Assembly (NCBI RefSeq): GCF_013403875.1
Contig: NZ_JACBNX010000004.1
Coordinates: forward strand, 248,001 to 312,000
From: Burkholderia guangdongensis
GTDB taxonomy: Bacteria; Pseudomonadota; Gammaproteobacteria; Burkholderiales; Burkholderiaceae
Reading direction: 5' to 3'
DNA length: 64,000 bases
Part shown: positions 1 through 9,365 of the stretch, in pieces
Position numbering within the stretch: position 1 is the stretch's first letter
Layout of the letters: each line of letters starts with the position of its first letter
Program-made: the position numbers and the translations under genes
The notes under the pieces: model-generated
The model's input: the letters and a program-made list of their open reading frames with translations, nothing else
What the model was told of the DNA's origin: nothing
The model's database searches: none

Positions 1-371
1 ACGCACAGGTCGCAGCCGGTGCACAGCGACGCGATCACCGTATGCATCTGCTTCGGTGCGCCGGCGATCGCATCGACCGGGCACGCCTGCAGGCACAGCG
101 TGCAGCCGATGCAGAGCTGCTCGTCGATGAATGCGACCGGGCGAGGGCGCTCGACACCGTTGTCGGGATTGATCGGAATCACGGGCTTGCCGAGCAGGCG
201 CGCGACGCGCGCGACACCTTCGGCGCCGCCCGGCGGACACTGGTTGTAGTTCGCGTCGCCGGCGGCGATCGCTTCGGCGTACGGACGGCAGCCGTCGTAG
301 CCGCACTTCGTGCACTGGGTCTGGGGCAGCAGATCTTCGATGCGATCGGCGAGAGTCTTGGAATCGGTCAC
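1..371 (-). CDS. rsxB: RsxB/RnfB-like electron transport ferredoxin (3' end outside window)
   Basis: Iron-sulfur subunit of the Rnf/Rsx family, which passes electrons between soluble donors and a membrane complex; the substrate is not shown here. The visible N-terminal 123 residues carry a Fes-type cluster site (C20, C23, C28, C45), then a ferredoxin motif CIGCTLCLQACP (C87, C90, C93, C97) and the start of a second, CTGCDLC (C117, C120, C123). The start is a GTG at 371; no in-frame ATG precedes it. The N-terminal membrane helix of enterobacterial RnfB is absent, as in the soluble standalone form that Burkholderia genomes usually carry. No other rnf genes are visible, but the gene runs off the window at its 3' end. 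Confidence 0.85.
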   Translation of the reverse strand, partial: MTDSKTLADRIEDLLPQTQCTKCGYDGCRPYAEAIAAGDANYNQCPPGGAEGVARVARLLGKPVIPINPDNGVERPRPVAFIDEQLCIGCTLCLQACPVDAIAGAPKQMHTVIASLCTGCDLC

Positions 372-388
372 GATGACGACGGACGATG

Positions 389-410
389 CGCGCAGCCGCG
401 CGGCTGCGCG
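389..410. repeat. 22-bp perfect palindrome upstream of rsxB
   Basis: The two 11-base arms, CGCGCAGCCGC and its exact complement, are directly abutted. It lies 18 bp upstream of the rsxB GTG start, where an operator or a mRNA hairpin could act. In such GC-rich DNA a chance palindrome of G/C alternation is also possible. Confidence 0.4.
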
Positions 411-607
411 GCCGCAACGAGTGGCCAAAGGCGAATTATCGCCGATTTCCCGCATTGCGCTTGAAGGCGCCTGTGCCCCATAATCGAGACGCATTTTTGC
501 AGGGGCTCAGCAGGATGGTCGCCGCATGCGGCGTACCGCTCCAGTGTCGCCGGCGCGGGCAGCGGCGACTGATCGGGATGACGCGGCTCACATAGCAAAA
601 CGCCACC

Positions 608-1240
608 ATGAATCAGCCGAAAATCAAAAGGGATCCCGAAGGCACGCGCCGCCGCATCCTGCTGGCCGCCGCCGACGAATTCGCGAGTGGGGGCTTGTTC
701 GGCGCGCGCGTGGACCAGATCGCGCGGCGTGCGGAAACCAACGAGCGCATGCTCTATTACTACTTCGGCAGCAAGGAGCAGCTGTTCACCGCGGTGCTCG
801 AGCACGCGCTGTCGGCGCTGACCGAGGCGGAACGCGCGCTCGACCTCGACGGCGCATCGCCCGTCGAGGCGCTCACGCGGCTCGCGCATTTCGTCTGGGA
901 CTATTACCGCGATCACCCCGAATTCCTGCGTCTCATCAACAACGAGAATTTGCACGAGGCGCGCTATCTGCAGAAGTCGACGCGAATTCGCGAGATGCTG
1001 TCGCCGGTCGTCTCGTTGCTCGGCAACGTGCTCGGGCGCGGGCAGAAGGCCGGACTGTTCCGTACCGACGTCGATCCGCTGCGCTTCTACGTGACGCTGT
1101 CGGGGCTCGGTTACTACATCGTGTCGAACCGCTTCACGCTCGCCGCGACGCTCGGCCGTGACTTCAGCGCCGAGGCCGAGCGCGCGGAAATGGTCAAGAT
1201 GAACACCGAGGTGCTGCTCGCGTATCTGCTGCGGCGCTGA
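608..1240 (+). CDS. TetR/AcrR family transcriptional regulator
   Basis: DNA-binding repressor of the TetR family, 210 residues, the usual length. The helix-turn-helix spans about residues 14-60 and includes RRAETNERMLYYYFGSKEQL, the standard TetR recognition-helix region. The rest is a helical ligand/dimer domain in which YYRDHPEFLRLINNEN resembles regulators with a TetR_C_29-like C-terminus; that assignment is by recall. The ATG at 608 has no strong Shine-Dalgarno but gives the family-typical N-terminus (short basic arm, then TRRRIL). It is transcribed away from rsxB and its target is unknown. A Burkholderia-type intergenic repeat and a bidirectional terminator follow it. Confidence 0.9.
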   Translation: MNQPKIKRDPEGTRRRILLAAADEFASGGLFGARVDQIARRAETNERMLYYYFGSKEQLFTAVLEHALSALTEAERALDLDGASPVEALTRLAHFVWDYYRDHPEFLRLINNENLHEARYLQKSTRIREMLSPVVSLLGNVLGRGQKAGLFRTDVDPLRFYVTLSGLGYYIVSNRFTLAATLGRDFSAEAERAEMVKMNTEVLLAYLLRR

Positions 1241-1264
1241 CGCGCAACGCCGGGGCTGAAATGA

Positions 1265-1333
1265 AACGCCCCCACGCTCACTCCGTTCGCTGCCCCCGAG
1301 GGGGTGGTCAGCCCTCTTGGGGCGGCCCGGCGA
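1265..1333. repeat. GC-rich interspersed intergenic repeat
   Basis: The stretch has the arrangement CCCCCACGCTCACTCCGTTC, then GCTGCCCCCGAGGGGG, then CCTCTTGGGGCGGC. This is recalled as a common short intergenic palindromic repeat of Burkholderiales, found downstream of genes. It contains inverted CCCCGAGGGG and could fold at mRNA 3' ends. Confidence 0.55.
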
Positions 1334-1345
1334 GGTCTGACATGC

Positions 1346-1384
1346 AAAAACGCCGCCGTGCGAGAGCAGGGCGGCGTTCTTTTT
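1346..1384. terminator. Bidirectional Rho-independent terminator
   Basis: A perfect 9-bp stem, AACGCCGCC (1349-1357) with GGCGGCGTT (1370-1378), has a 12-nt loop. A T-run follows on the plus strand and an A-run precedes it, so it can serve both the TetR gene (plus) and phaZ (minus), which converge here. Confidence 0.85.
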
Positions 1385-1431
1385 GAGCGGCGTGTCGACC
1401 GTGGGGCCGAAGCCGGCCGCGGTCGTCGTCG

Positions 1432-2964
1432 TCAGGCGACCTTGCGGACGCGGGCCGGCTTCGTGTGCGCGGTGCCGCGCTTCGCGGCCGTGCCCTTCGC
1501 GGCGGCACCCGACGGCGCGGCTGCGGCAGCCTTCGCACGCGCGCGCTTCGCGGGCGTCGATTTCACGGCGACCGCTTTCACGGCGACGGACTTCTCGACA
1601 CCTGCGCGCTCGGCGACCGTCTTCACCGAATCGGCCTGCTGGGCCGAGGCGGAGCCCACGGTCGTGAGCGGCGTCGCCTGCGGCAGGCTGGACGGCTCGA
1701 TCGCGTCGCCGCGCTTCGGTTCCGGCGAGTGCTCGCGAATGAAATCGCGCAGCTGCGGATAGATGATCGTGCGCCAGCGGCGGCCCGAGAAAATCCCGTA
1801 GTGCCCGCATTTCTCGGCGGTCAGGCTGCGGCGCTGATCCTGCGGAATCCCCGTGCACAGCTCGTGCGCGACGTGCGTCTGGCCGCTGCCCGAAATGTCG
1901 TCGAGCTCGCCCTCGACCGTCATCAGCGCGGTCTGCGTGATGTCCTGCGGGCGCACGCGCTCGCCGTTCACGTCCCACGTCCCTTCCGCGAGACGGAATT
2001 CCTGGAACACGATCCTGATCGTCTCCAGGTAATACTCGGAAGCCATGTCGAGCACCGCGTTGTACTCGTCGTAGAACGCGCGGTGCGCTTCGGCGTCTTC
2101 CTCGTCGCCGCGCAGCAGGCTCTGGTAAAAATCCCAGTGCGCCTGCGTGTGACGGTCCGGGTTCATCGCGACGAAGCCCGTGTGCTGCAGGAAGCCCGGA
2201 TATACCTGACGCCCTTCGCCCGGATAGTTCGCCGGCACCGTGTGGATCACGTTGTTCTCGAACCACGCGAGCGAGTGCTGCGTCGCGAGCGAGTTCACCG
2301 CGGTCGGGCTGCGGCGTGCGTCGATCGGGCCGCCCATCATCGTCATCGTGATCGGCGTGTCCTCGCCGCGGCTCGCCAGCAGCGAGATCGCCGCGAGCAC
2401 CGGCACCGTCGGCTGGCACACCGAGATCACGTGCAGGTTGCGCGCGCCGATGTGGCGGATGAAGTCCTGGATATACGCGATGTAGTCGTCCAGGTGGAAC
2501 GGGCCGGCTTCGATCGGCACCATCCGCGCGTCGACCCAGTCGGTGATGTAGACCTTGTGGTCCTGCAGCAGCGTGCGCACCGTGTCGCGCAGCAGCGTCG
2601 AATGGTGGCCGGACAGCGGCGCGCACACCAGCACGACCGGCTCGTCCTTCATCTGGCTGACCGCTTCCGCGTCGTCGGCGAAGCGCTTGAAGCGCAGCAG
2701 GCGGCAGAACGGCTTCTCGACGACCGTCTGCTCGACGATCGGAATGTTGTGGCCGTCCTTGACGATCTGGTGAATCTCGAACTCGGGCTTCTCATAGTCC
2801 TTGCCGAGCCGGTACAGCAGTTCGTACGCGGCCGCCATCCGCGGCGCGCCGGGCATCAGCGAGAACGGGCTCGACGGATTCACGAACGTTTTGGACGCGG
2901 CCTGGGCCCAGGCCGTCAGCGGGCTCAGCATGGCTCGCTGGAATTCACGCATTTGGTAAAGCAT
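1432..2964 (-). CDS. phaZ: Intracellular poly(3-hydroxybutyrate) depolymerase
   Basis: Mobilises stored PHB by hydrolysing the native polymer in the cytoplasm, probably on the granule surface. The protein is 510 residues. Its core (about 1-415) aligns with Ralstonia PhaZa1-type enzymes, with the cysteine nucleophile at C183 (motif SVCQP), D355 (GELDD) and H388 (EKCGH), the positions known for the Ralstonia triad. The last ~95 residues form an Ala/Lys/Arg-rich tail (SVAVKAVAVKSTPAKRARAK and similar), longer than the minimal enzyme and like PHA-associated or histone-H1-type tails that bind nucleic acid. SD GGGAG precedes the ATG at 2964. A good sigma70-type promoter with a PhaR-like palindrome lies upstream. 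Confidence 0.92.
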   Translation of the reverse strand: MLYQMREFQRAMLSPLTAWAQAASKTFVNPSSPFSLMPGAPRMAAAYELLYRLGKDYEKPEFEIHQIVKDGHNIPIVEQTVVEKPFCRLLRFKRFADDAEAVSQMKDEPVVLVCAPLSGHHSTLLRDTVRTLLQDHKVYITDWVDARMVPIEAGPFHLDDYIAYIQDFIRHIGARNLHVISVCQPTVPVLAAISLLASRGEDTPITMTMMGGPIDARRSPTAVNSLATQHSLAWFENNVIHTVPANYPGEGRQVYPGFLQHTGFVAMNPDRHTQAHWDFYQSLLRGDEEDAEAHRAFYDEYNAVLDMASEYYLETIRIVFQEFRLAEGTWDVNGERVRPQDITQTALMTVEGELDDISGSGQTHVAHELCTGIPQDQRRSLTAEKCGHYGIFSGRRWRTIIYPQLRDFIREHSPEPKRGDAIEPSSLPQATPLTTVGSASAQQADSVKTVAERAGVEKSVAVKAVAVKSTPAKRARAKAAAAAPSGAAAKGTAAKRGTAHTKPARVRKVA

Positions 2965-3059
2965 GCTTGCTCCCGCCGGAAAAACGGTGCGCGGAGCATG
3001 GTCGCGTGCCGTCGGGGTGAGTTGAGGACAGGCGCTCAGACGGCCTGTGGACTGCGGCG

Positions 3060-3088
3060 ATCATAGCGAACAATGCGTTGTGTTGCAA
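3060..3088 (-). promoter_or_regulatory. phaZ promoter
   Basis: On the minus strand TTGCAA (3083-3088), a 17-bp spacer and TATGAT (3060-3065) form a near-consensus sigma70 promoter. Predicted transcription would start near 3053, about 90 nt upstream of phaZ. Confidence 0.65.
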
Positions 3089-3095
3089 TGCAGCA
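3081..3095. promoter_or_regulatory. Candidate PhaR-type operator over the phaZ -35 box
   Basis: Imperfect palindrome TGCTGC-ATT-GCAACA (minus strand) overlapping the -35 hexamer. PHB regulators (PhaR) are known to recognise TGC/GCA-rich dyads at PHB genes. The position suits a repressor, but the assignment is inference. Confidence 0.4.
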
Positions 3096-3163
3096 TAGCC
3101 CTGATATTTCCTGATAATCCCAAAAATTTTTCGATCCTTGAAACTTTTCGGCGGCGTAGCGCG

Positions 3164-4996
3164 TCACCTGCCGGCAGCGGCTTCCGCCGGCGCCGGCTGG
3201 CCGGTCGCACGCGCCATTTCCTCCTCGTGGTGCATCAGGTTCATCGCGGTGTGGACGAGCGCGACGTGCGAGAACGCCTGTGGGAAGTTCCCGACGAGCC
3301 GGCCCGTGATCGGGTCGTACTCCTCGGCGAGCAGCCCGAGGTCGTTCGTCAGCGACAGCAGCCGGTTGAACAGCCGGTGCGCGTCGCCGATGCGGCCGAG
3401 CAGCGCGTAGTTGTCGACGAGCCAGAAGCTGCAAGCGAGGAACGTGCCTTCGCCGGGCGGCAGCCCGTCGTCGTAGTCGGTCGTGCGGTAGCGCATCACG
3501 AGGCCGTCGTGCAGCAGCTCGCGCTCGATCGCTTCGACGGTGCCGACGATCCGCGGATCGTCGGGCGGCAGAAAGCCGAGCAGCGGCATCAGCAGCACGC
3601 TCGCGTCGAGCTCGTCGCTGCCGTAGCTCTGCGCGAACGCCCGCTTCGCCGGGTTCCACGCGTTCGCGCAGACGTCCTCGTGGATCGCGTCGCGCAACCC
3701 GCGCCAGCGCTCGAGCGCGCCGGGCAGCCGGAACATCTCGGCCGACTTGATCGCGCGGTCGAACGCGACCCACGCCATCACCTTCGAGAACGTGAAGTGC
3801 CGGCGGCCGCCGCGCGTCTCCCAGATCCCTTCGTCGGGCTCCCGCCAGATCTTCTCCAGATGGTCGAGCAGCGTGCACTGCACGGACCAGACCGTGTCGT
3901 CCGCCTGCAGCCCGCCGACCCGCGCGAGGTGCAGCGCGGCCATCACCTCGCCGAACACGTCGAGCTGAAGCTGGTGCGCGGCGCCGTTGCCGACCCGCAC
4001 CGGCTTCGCGCCCTGGTAGCCGGGCAGCCAGTCGAGCTCCATCTCCGGCAGCCGGCGCTCGCCCGCGATGCCATACATGATCTGGATCTGCTCGGGCGAG
4101 CCCGCCATCACGCGGCCGAGCCACGTGCGCCACGCGCGCGCCTCGTCGAAATAGCCGCCGCGCATCAGCGCGAGCAGCGTGATCGTCGCGTCGCGCAGCC
4201 AGCAGAAGCGGTAGTCCCAGTTGCGCGTGCCGCCGAGCTGCTCGGGCAGCGACGTCGTCGGCGCCGCGACGATCCCGCCCGTCGGCTCGTACGCGAGCGC
4301 CTTCAGCGTGATCAGCGAGCGCCGCACCGCGGCCGCGTAGCGGCCCTTGACCTGGCAGCGCGACGACCATTCGAGCCAGTAGTTCTCGGTGCGCGCGAGC
4401 ATCGAGTGCGGATCGCGCGCGGGCGGCGGGCGCAGGTGCGACGCCGCGTAGCCGAGCGAGAACGGCACGCGCTCGTCCGCGGACACCGTGAATTCCGCGC
4501 GCGTGTGCAGGTTCTTGCCGGTCAGCGGCACCGGCGTGCGCAGCACGACGGTGTCCGGCCCCGCGATCGCCTTGATCCCGTCCTCGCGCGCGAGCTGCGT
4601 GACCCACGGGATCGAGAAGCCGTAGTCGAAGCGCAGCACGAGATCCATCCGCATCTTCATCGTGCCGCGCCGGCCGACGACGATCCGCACGAGCTCCGAC
4701 CAGCCGTTGCCGGGCGGCATGAAGTCGACGACGGTGACCGCGCCGTCGGCGCTCTCATAGTCGGTTTCGAGGATCAGCGTGTCGCCGCGATAGCGGCGCG
4801 CCGTGTGCGTGACGGCGGCGTCGGCGGCCGGCGCGAGCAGCCAGCGGCCGTGCTCGGGCGTGCCGACGAGCGCCGCGAAACAGGCGCCCGAATCGAAACG
4901 GGGCCAGCAGAGCCAGTCGACGGAGCCGTCTTTCGCGATCAGCGCGGCGGTATGGCCGTCGCCGACGAGGGCATAGTCTTCGATCAGGGCGGGCAT
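3164..4996 (-). CDS. Glycoside hydrolase family 15 protein (glucoamylase/trehalase type)
   Basis: Predicted cytoplasmic GH15 enzyme of 610 residues acting on alpha-glucosides; family members include glucoamylases and trehalases. An N-terminal all-beta domain (about 1-160, beginning PALIEDYALVGDG and containing GSVDWLCWPRFDS) precedes the (alpha/alpha)6 barrel. Barrel landmarks are NWDYRFCWLRDA near residues 257-272, DEGIWETRGG near 386-395 and the C-terminal STV-less GNFPQAFSHVALVH. I chose the ATG at 4996 (SD AGGAT) because it matches the family N-terminus; a GTG at 5116 would add 40 unlike residues. It could form a trehalose/glycogen function, but no pathway partner lies next to it, so substrate is unassigned. 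Confidence 0.85.
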   Translation of the reverse strand: MPALIEDYALVGDGHTAALIAKDGSVDWLCWPRFDSGACFAALVGTPEHGRWLLAPAADAAVTHTARRYRGDTLILETDYESADGAVTVVDFMPPGNGWSELVRIVVGRRGTMKMRMDLVLRFDYGFSIPWVTQLAREDGIKAIAGPDTVVLRTPVPLTGKNLHTRAEFTVSADERVPFSLGYAASHLRPPPARDPHSMLARTENYWLEWSSRCQVKGRYAAAVRRSLITLKALAYEPTGGIVAAPTTSLPEQLGGTRNWDYRFCWLRDATITLLALMRGGYFDEARAWRTWLGRVMAGSPEQIQIMYGIAGERRLPEMELDWLPGYQGAKPVRVGNGAAHQLQLDVFGEVMAALHLARVGGLQADDTVWSVQCTLLDHLEKIWREPDEGIWETRGGRRHFTFSKVMAWVAFDRAIKSAEMFRLPGALERWRGLRDAIHEDVCANAWNPAKRAFAQSYGSDELDASVLLMPLLGFLPPDDPRIVGTVEAIERELLHDGLVMRYRTTDYDDGLPPGEGTFLACSFWLVDNYALLGRIGDAHRLFNRLLSLTNDLGLLAEEYDPITGRLVGNFPQAFSHVALVHTAMNLMHHEEEMARATGQPAPAEAAAGR

Positions 4997-5251
4997 GGGC
5001 GGCAATCCTCGGTGCGTTTCACGATGCGGGCCGCGCGGCCGGGCTTCACGCGCGGCGACGGTGGCCCCCATACTCGGCGCGGCGGCGGGACGCGCAAGCG
5101 GCCGGTGTTTCGTCACATCACAACACTCCAGGCGGATCGATGCAAGGAGGAGGTGAGATGCCCGGCGTATCCCGAGGCACGAGTCGTCGACAGGGAACGA
5201 TCCTTGCTATCCGAGCGTGCCGCCGGACGGCAAATACCGGGTTGCCGCGAA

Positions 5252-8200
5252 CTATTCGGCCGCGGCGGGCACGAGCACCTCGCGGCTGCCGTTGATGCCC
5301 ATCTGCGACACGAGCCCGGCCGCCTCCATTTGCTCGACGAGCCGCGCCGCGCGGTTGTAGCCGATCCGCAACTGGCGCTGCACCGACGAGATCGACGCGC
5401 GCCGCGTGCGCACGACGAACGCGACCGCCTCGTCGTACAGCGGATCGGCCTCGGCGTCGGGCGCTTCGCCGAACAGATCCTGCGACGCGCCTTCGGACGC
5501 CGGCCCGTCGAGAATTCCTTCCTCGTACTGCGGCTCGCCGAACTGCTTCAGATACTCGACGATCCGGTGCACTTCCTCGTCGGCGACGAACGCGCCATGC
5601 ACGCGCTGTGGATAGCCGGTGCCGGGCGGCAGGAACAGCATGTCGCCCTGGCCGAGCAGCGATTCGGCGCCCATCTGGTCGAGGATCGTCCGCGAATCGA
5701 TCTTGGACGACACCTGGAACGCGACGCGCGTCGGGATGTTCGCCTTGATCAGACCCGTGATCACGTCGACCGACGGCCGCTGCGTCGCGAGGATCAGGTG
5801 GATGCCGGCCGCGCGCGCCTTCTGCGCGAGGCGCGCGATCAGCTCCTCGATCTTCTTGCCGGCGACCATCATCAGATCGGCGAGTTCGTCGATCACGACG
5901 ACGATCAGCGGCAGCGCGGACAGCGGCTCCGGATCGTCGGGCGTCAGCGAGAACGGGTTGCCGATCTTCTTCTCCTTCGCCTCGGCGTCGCGGATCTTCT
6001 GGTTGAAGCCGGCGAGATTGCGCACGCCGACCGCGGACATCAGCCGGTAGCGCTTCTCCATCTCGCCGACGCACCAGTTCAGCGCGTTCGCGGCGAGCTT
6101 CATGTCGGTGACGACCGGCGCGAGCAGATGCGGAATCCCTTCGTAGACGGAGAGTTCGAGCATCTTCGGGTCGATCATGATCAGCCGGACGTCCTCGGGC
6201 GTCGCCTTGTACAGCAGCGACAGGATCATCGCGTTGATCGCGACCGACTTGCCGGAGCCGGTCGTGCCGGCGACGAGCATGTGCGGTGCCTTCGCGAGAT
6301 CGGTGACGATCGGGTTGCCGGTGATGTCCTTGCCCAGCGCGATCGTCAGCTGTGACGCGGAGTGCTGGTACGCGCGCGCGGCGAGGATCTCGGACAGGCG
6401 GATCATCTGGCGCTTCGCGTTCGGCAGCTCGAGGCCCATGCAGGTTTTGCCGGGGATCGTCTCGACGACGCGGATCGACGTGAGGCCGAGCCCGCGCGAC
6501 AGGTCTTTCATCAGGCCGACGATCTGGCTGCCGCGCACGCCGAGTGCGGGCTCGATCTCGAAGCGCGTGATCACCGGGCCCGCCGACGCGCCGACGACCG
6601 TGACCGGCACCTTGAATTCCTGCAGGCGCTGCTCGATGACCTGCGCGGTCTGTGCGAGGTGCTCGTCGGTGATCGGTTCGATATCGCCGGACGCCGGCTC
6701 GAGCAGGTCGAGCGTCGGAAGCTCGACGTTCGACGCGGCCGGCGCGTGAAATTCGAACGCGTTCGGGCGCGGCGGGCGGGGCGCCGGGGTGTCGGCGGCG
6801 GGCGGCGTCGGCACGGGGCCGATCGACGAAGTCAGGGGTGCGGGCGTCGTGAAGGCGGCGACATGCGCTGTCGTGGCGTCGCGCGACATCCGATCGACGG
6901 TGGGCGTATCGGCATCAACATCAACATCGGCATCAACATCGGCATCGGCCGGCGACGTTGGCGCGACACTGTCGATGCGATCCGGTCGTGCGGCGGGTGC
7001 CGACGTCGCGATGCTTTCGCCGTCATGCGCCGATTCGGTGGCGTGTCGTACCGGAGCGATCGCCGTCGCGACCGATGGCGCGAACGCGTGGGTGACCGCG
7101 GCGGGCGCGACCGTTGCGGCAGGCGGCACGATGTTCGACATCCGGGCGTCAAGCGCGGTACTTGCCGCGGGCTCGTCTTCCCACGGCGCGACGTGGCTCC
7201 GCGCGGCGAGAAACGGCGCGACCGGAAGCTCGATCGGCGTGATTTGCGCGTCGTGCGCGTTCACCTGGTGATGGGAGGTGTCCGTGGTGTCTTCGTAGAT
7301 GCCGGCCGATGCGGCGGCGAGGCCGATTCCGGAAGCGGCCGCGAACGGCACGGGGACGCGCGCGGCACCGACAGACGGGATCGTTGCGATGGAGCCGACA
7401 GCGGCGGGCGTCCGGACTTGAGCCGGCGTCGCAAAGGGGAGGGTCGATGCGCGGGTGTTTGCGGCAGCGTCGAGCGCGTCGAGCGGCTCGCGCGCGGCGT
7501 CGTGAGCGGCTTCGTGCGCTTCGACCGGAGTCGGCGCGGCGAACGGCGGTGTCGATGCGCTGGCGGCGCCGGTGGCAACGACCGGCGCTGCGTCCGCATT
7601 CGGGGCGAACGACGCGTGTGCGACGTCATGCTCAGCGACGGGATTCGGTGCCGAGAACGGCACGGCCGACGCCGTGGTCGTGCCAGGATTCGGTGCCGAG
7701 AACGGCACGGCCGACGCCGTGGTCGTGCCAGGATTCGGTGCCGAGAACGGCGCGGCCGACGCCGTGGTCGTGCCGGGATTCGGTGCCGCGAACGGCACGG
7801 CCGACGCCGTGGTTGTGCCGGGATTCGGTGCCGCGAACGGCGCGGCCGATGCCCTGGTCGTGACGGGATTCGGTGCCGAGAACGGCACGGCTGATGCCCT
7901 GGTTGTGCCGGAATTCGGTGTCGCGAACGGCACGGCCGACGCCCCGGCCGTGCGGGCGACGGCACTCGCATCGACGCGATCGCGTCCGACGTCACGCGCG
8001 CCGGTGTCGGCGAGCGTTGCCGCGGCAGCCAGCGTCGACGCTGCCGCAACGCCGGCCGCGACCGCGGGCGCGGCCGCATGCGCGGCGTCGCCCGGCGTGG
8101 TGCCGGCGAGCGTTGCCCATTGCGCGGTGCTCGCCTCGATCGACCGCAGCGTGTCGTGCACGCTCGGCGCCGGCGCGATCCGCTCCGCCGGCCGTTCGGA

Positions 8201-9217
8201 CCACGCGTAGAGCGGCGCGCGGGCCTGCGTTGTCGGCGGCCGCCTGCGCGGCGGCGCGGACGGCTGCGGCGCCGCCGGCGCGACCGCCGGCCGCACCGGC
8301 GGCCGTGCCGGCACTTGCGCGGCCTGGCGTGGCGCGATGTTCGCGCGCGGCAGGTCGGCCTGACGGGCCGCACTGACCGGCCGTGTTTGCAGCGGCGCCG
8401 CCGCGCGCGCGCGCGCCGGTTCGCCGACCTTCGGCATCGTCGCGGCGCGCGGCGCCTGCGGCGTGCCGATCGTGGCGGCCGCCCGGCCCGTGCCGCCGAT
8501 GCCGCCGACGCCACCGACGCCACCGACGCCACCCACCGTCCCCACGCCCGCCGCCGTCGCTGCCGTGCCCGGCGTTTTCCCCGCCGCGCCAGGCTTCAGC
8601 CACCCCGACGGCGCGACCGGCTCCACGACCTGCCGCGGCGGCGTCTGCCCGCGCGGACGCGCCTGCGGCCCCGGCTTCCACAGCGTCGGCCGGGTGAAGC
8701 GGCCGTTCTGTCGCGGCGCCATTGAATTCACCGTATGCGCGGACGTCGGCTGCACGTCGCCGGCGCGCCGCACGCGGCGCTCGTCGTCGCGATGAAGCGC
8801 GTTGCGCGGCAGGTCCGCGACGCCGCGTGCCGCGTCGCGGTCGCCATCGCCGCGCGACAGCCCGAGCCCGAACGACGCGTCGAGCCACTCGAACACGCGC
8901 GGCCAGCTGATCCCGATCAGCCACGGCAGCCCGAGCACGAACGGCACGATCATCGCGAGCGGCGTTCCGACGCGGCCCAGCACGTGCTCGAAGCCGGCCG
9001 ACAGCGCGTGGCCGAGCAGGTTCGCGTCGGCGCCGGACAACGCGCTCGTCAGCACGCAGCTCGCGACGAACACGCACGCGAAGCCGAGCCAGAGCCGGAT
9101 CGAGCCGGGGCCGGCGAGGCCGCCGCCACCGGGCAGCATCGCCTTCACGAGCCGCCAGAAGAGAGGGAGGAGCCAGACGGCGGATACGCCGAACCAGCCG
9201 AAAACGACCGTGTGCAT
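5252..9217 (-). CDS. ftsK: FtsK/SpoIIIE DNA translocase with long low-complexity linker
   Basis: Septal DNA pump that moves chromosome termini and activates dif recombination. The 1321 residues contain about four membrane helices in the first 125. A linker from about 130 to 830 follows, very rich in Ala, Pro and Thr, with seven 15-residue repeats at about 421-525 and an Asp/Val run near 755-770. Then come the motor domain (Walker A GTTGSGKS near 985, Walker [13 protein letters not shown]) and the C-terminal gamma winged helix (about 1255-1318, [17 protein letters not shown]). The neighbours lolA, rarA and serS, usual for the housekeeping ftsK of beta-proteobacteria, are missing, so this may be a second, non-syntenic FtsK; inference. 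No SD precedes the ATG at 9217. Confidence 0.93.
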   Translation of the reverse strand: MHTVVFGWFGVSAVWLLPLFWRLVKAMLPGGGGLAGPGSIRLWLGFACVFVASCVLTSALSGADANLLGHALSAGFEHVLGRVGTPLAMIVPFVLGLPWLIGISWPRVFEWLDASFGLGLSRGDGDRDAARGVADLPRNALHRDDERRVRRAGDVQPTSAHTVNSMAPRQNGRFTRPTLWKPGPQARPRGQTPPRQVVEPVAPSGWLKPGAAGKTPGTAATAAGVGTVGGVGGVGGVGGIGGTGRAAATIGTPQAPRAATMPKVGEPARARAAAPLQTRPVSAARQADLPRANIAPRQAAQVPARPPVRPAVAPAAPQPSAPPRRRPPTTQARAPLYAWSERPAERIAPAPSVHDTLRSIEASTAQWATLAGTTPGDAAHAAAPAVAAGVAAASTLAAAATLADTGARDVGRDRVDASAVARTAGASAVPFATPNSGTTRASAVPFSAPNPVTTRASAAPFAAPNPGTTTASAVPFAAPNPGTTTASAAPFSAPNPGTTTASAVPFSAPNPGTTTASAVPFSAPNPVAEHDVAHASFAPNADAAPVVATGAASASTPPFAAPTPVEAHEAAHDAAREPLDALDAAANTRASTLPFATPAQVRTPAAVGSIATIPSVGAARVPVPFAAASGIGLAAASAGIYEDTTDTSHHQVNAHDAQITPIELPVAPFLAARSHVAPWEDEPAASTALDARMSNIVPPAATVAPAAVTHAFAPSVATAIAPVRHATESAHDGESIATSAPAARPDRIDSVAPTSPADADVDADVDVDADTPTVDRMSRDATTAHVAAFTTPAPLTSSIGPVPTPPAADTPAPRPPRPNAFEFHAPAASNVELPTLDLLEPASGDIEPITDEHLAQTAQVIEQRLQEFKVPVTVVGASAGPVITRFEIEPALGVRGSQIVGLMKDLSRGLGLTSIRVVETIPGKTCMGLELPNAKRQMIRLSEILAARAYQHSASQLTIALGKDITGNPIVTDLAKAPHMLVAGTTGSGKSVAINAMILSLLYKATPEDVRLIMIDPKMLELSVYEGIPHLLAPVVTDMKLAANALNWCVGEMEKRYRLMSAVGVRNLAGFNQKIRDAEAKEKKIGNPFSLTPDDPEPLSALPLIVVVIDELADLMMVAGKKIEELIARLAQKARAAGIHLILATQRPSVDVITGLIKANIPTRVAFQVSSKIDSRTILDQMGAESLLGQGDMLFLPPGTGYPQRVHGAFVADEEVHRIVEYLKQFGEPQYEEGILDGPASEGASQDLFGEAPDAEADPLYDEAVAFVVRTRRASISSVQRQLRIGYNRAARLVEQMEAAGLVSQMGINGSREVLVPAAAE
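7641..7955 (-). repeat. 45-bp tandem repeat (7 copies) inside ftsK
   Basis: Seven consecutive 45-bp units starting GGATTCGGTGCCGAGAACGG on the plus strand; the central five are nearly identical and the last is diverged. On the coding strand each encodes a 15-residue block of the type [15 protein letters not shown]. The repeats keep frame, so copy-number change would only lengthen the linker. Confidence 0.95.
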
Positions 9218-9365
9218 GCTTCGAAACAGGAGAGGGGCGGAAACGCGTGGCGCGATCCGCCGAGTTTAACTGGCCGACGATGATGTTTTTCGGGCACGTC
9301 GCCGAACGCGGCGCGGCGCTTCGCCCGGCGCGGCCCAACGTCGCGCCGCGCCGCGCGGATCGGGG

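Noticed and set aside
5158..5295. Short plus-strand ORF with a strong AAGGAGGAGGTGAG before its ATG
   Set aside because: The 45-codon product is Arg-rich and featureless, and it overlaps the 3' end of ftsK on the other strand. The SD may be chance; kept only as a note.
3047..6355. Very long open frame opposite the GH15 gene and ftsK
   Set aside because: Typical high-GC shadow frame: Arg/Asp/Ala-rich, no domain, and two well-supported genes lie on the other strand.
6900..6960. GGCATCAACATC-type short repeats in ftsK
   Set aside because: It only encodes the Asp/Val run of the linker; treated as part of the low-complexity region, not as a separate element.
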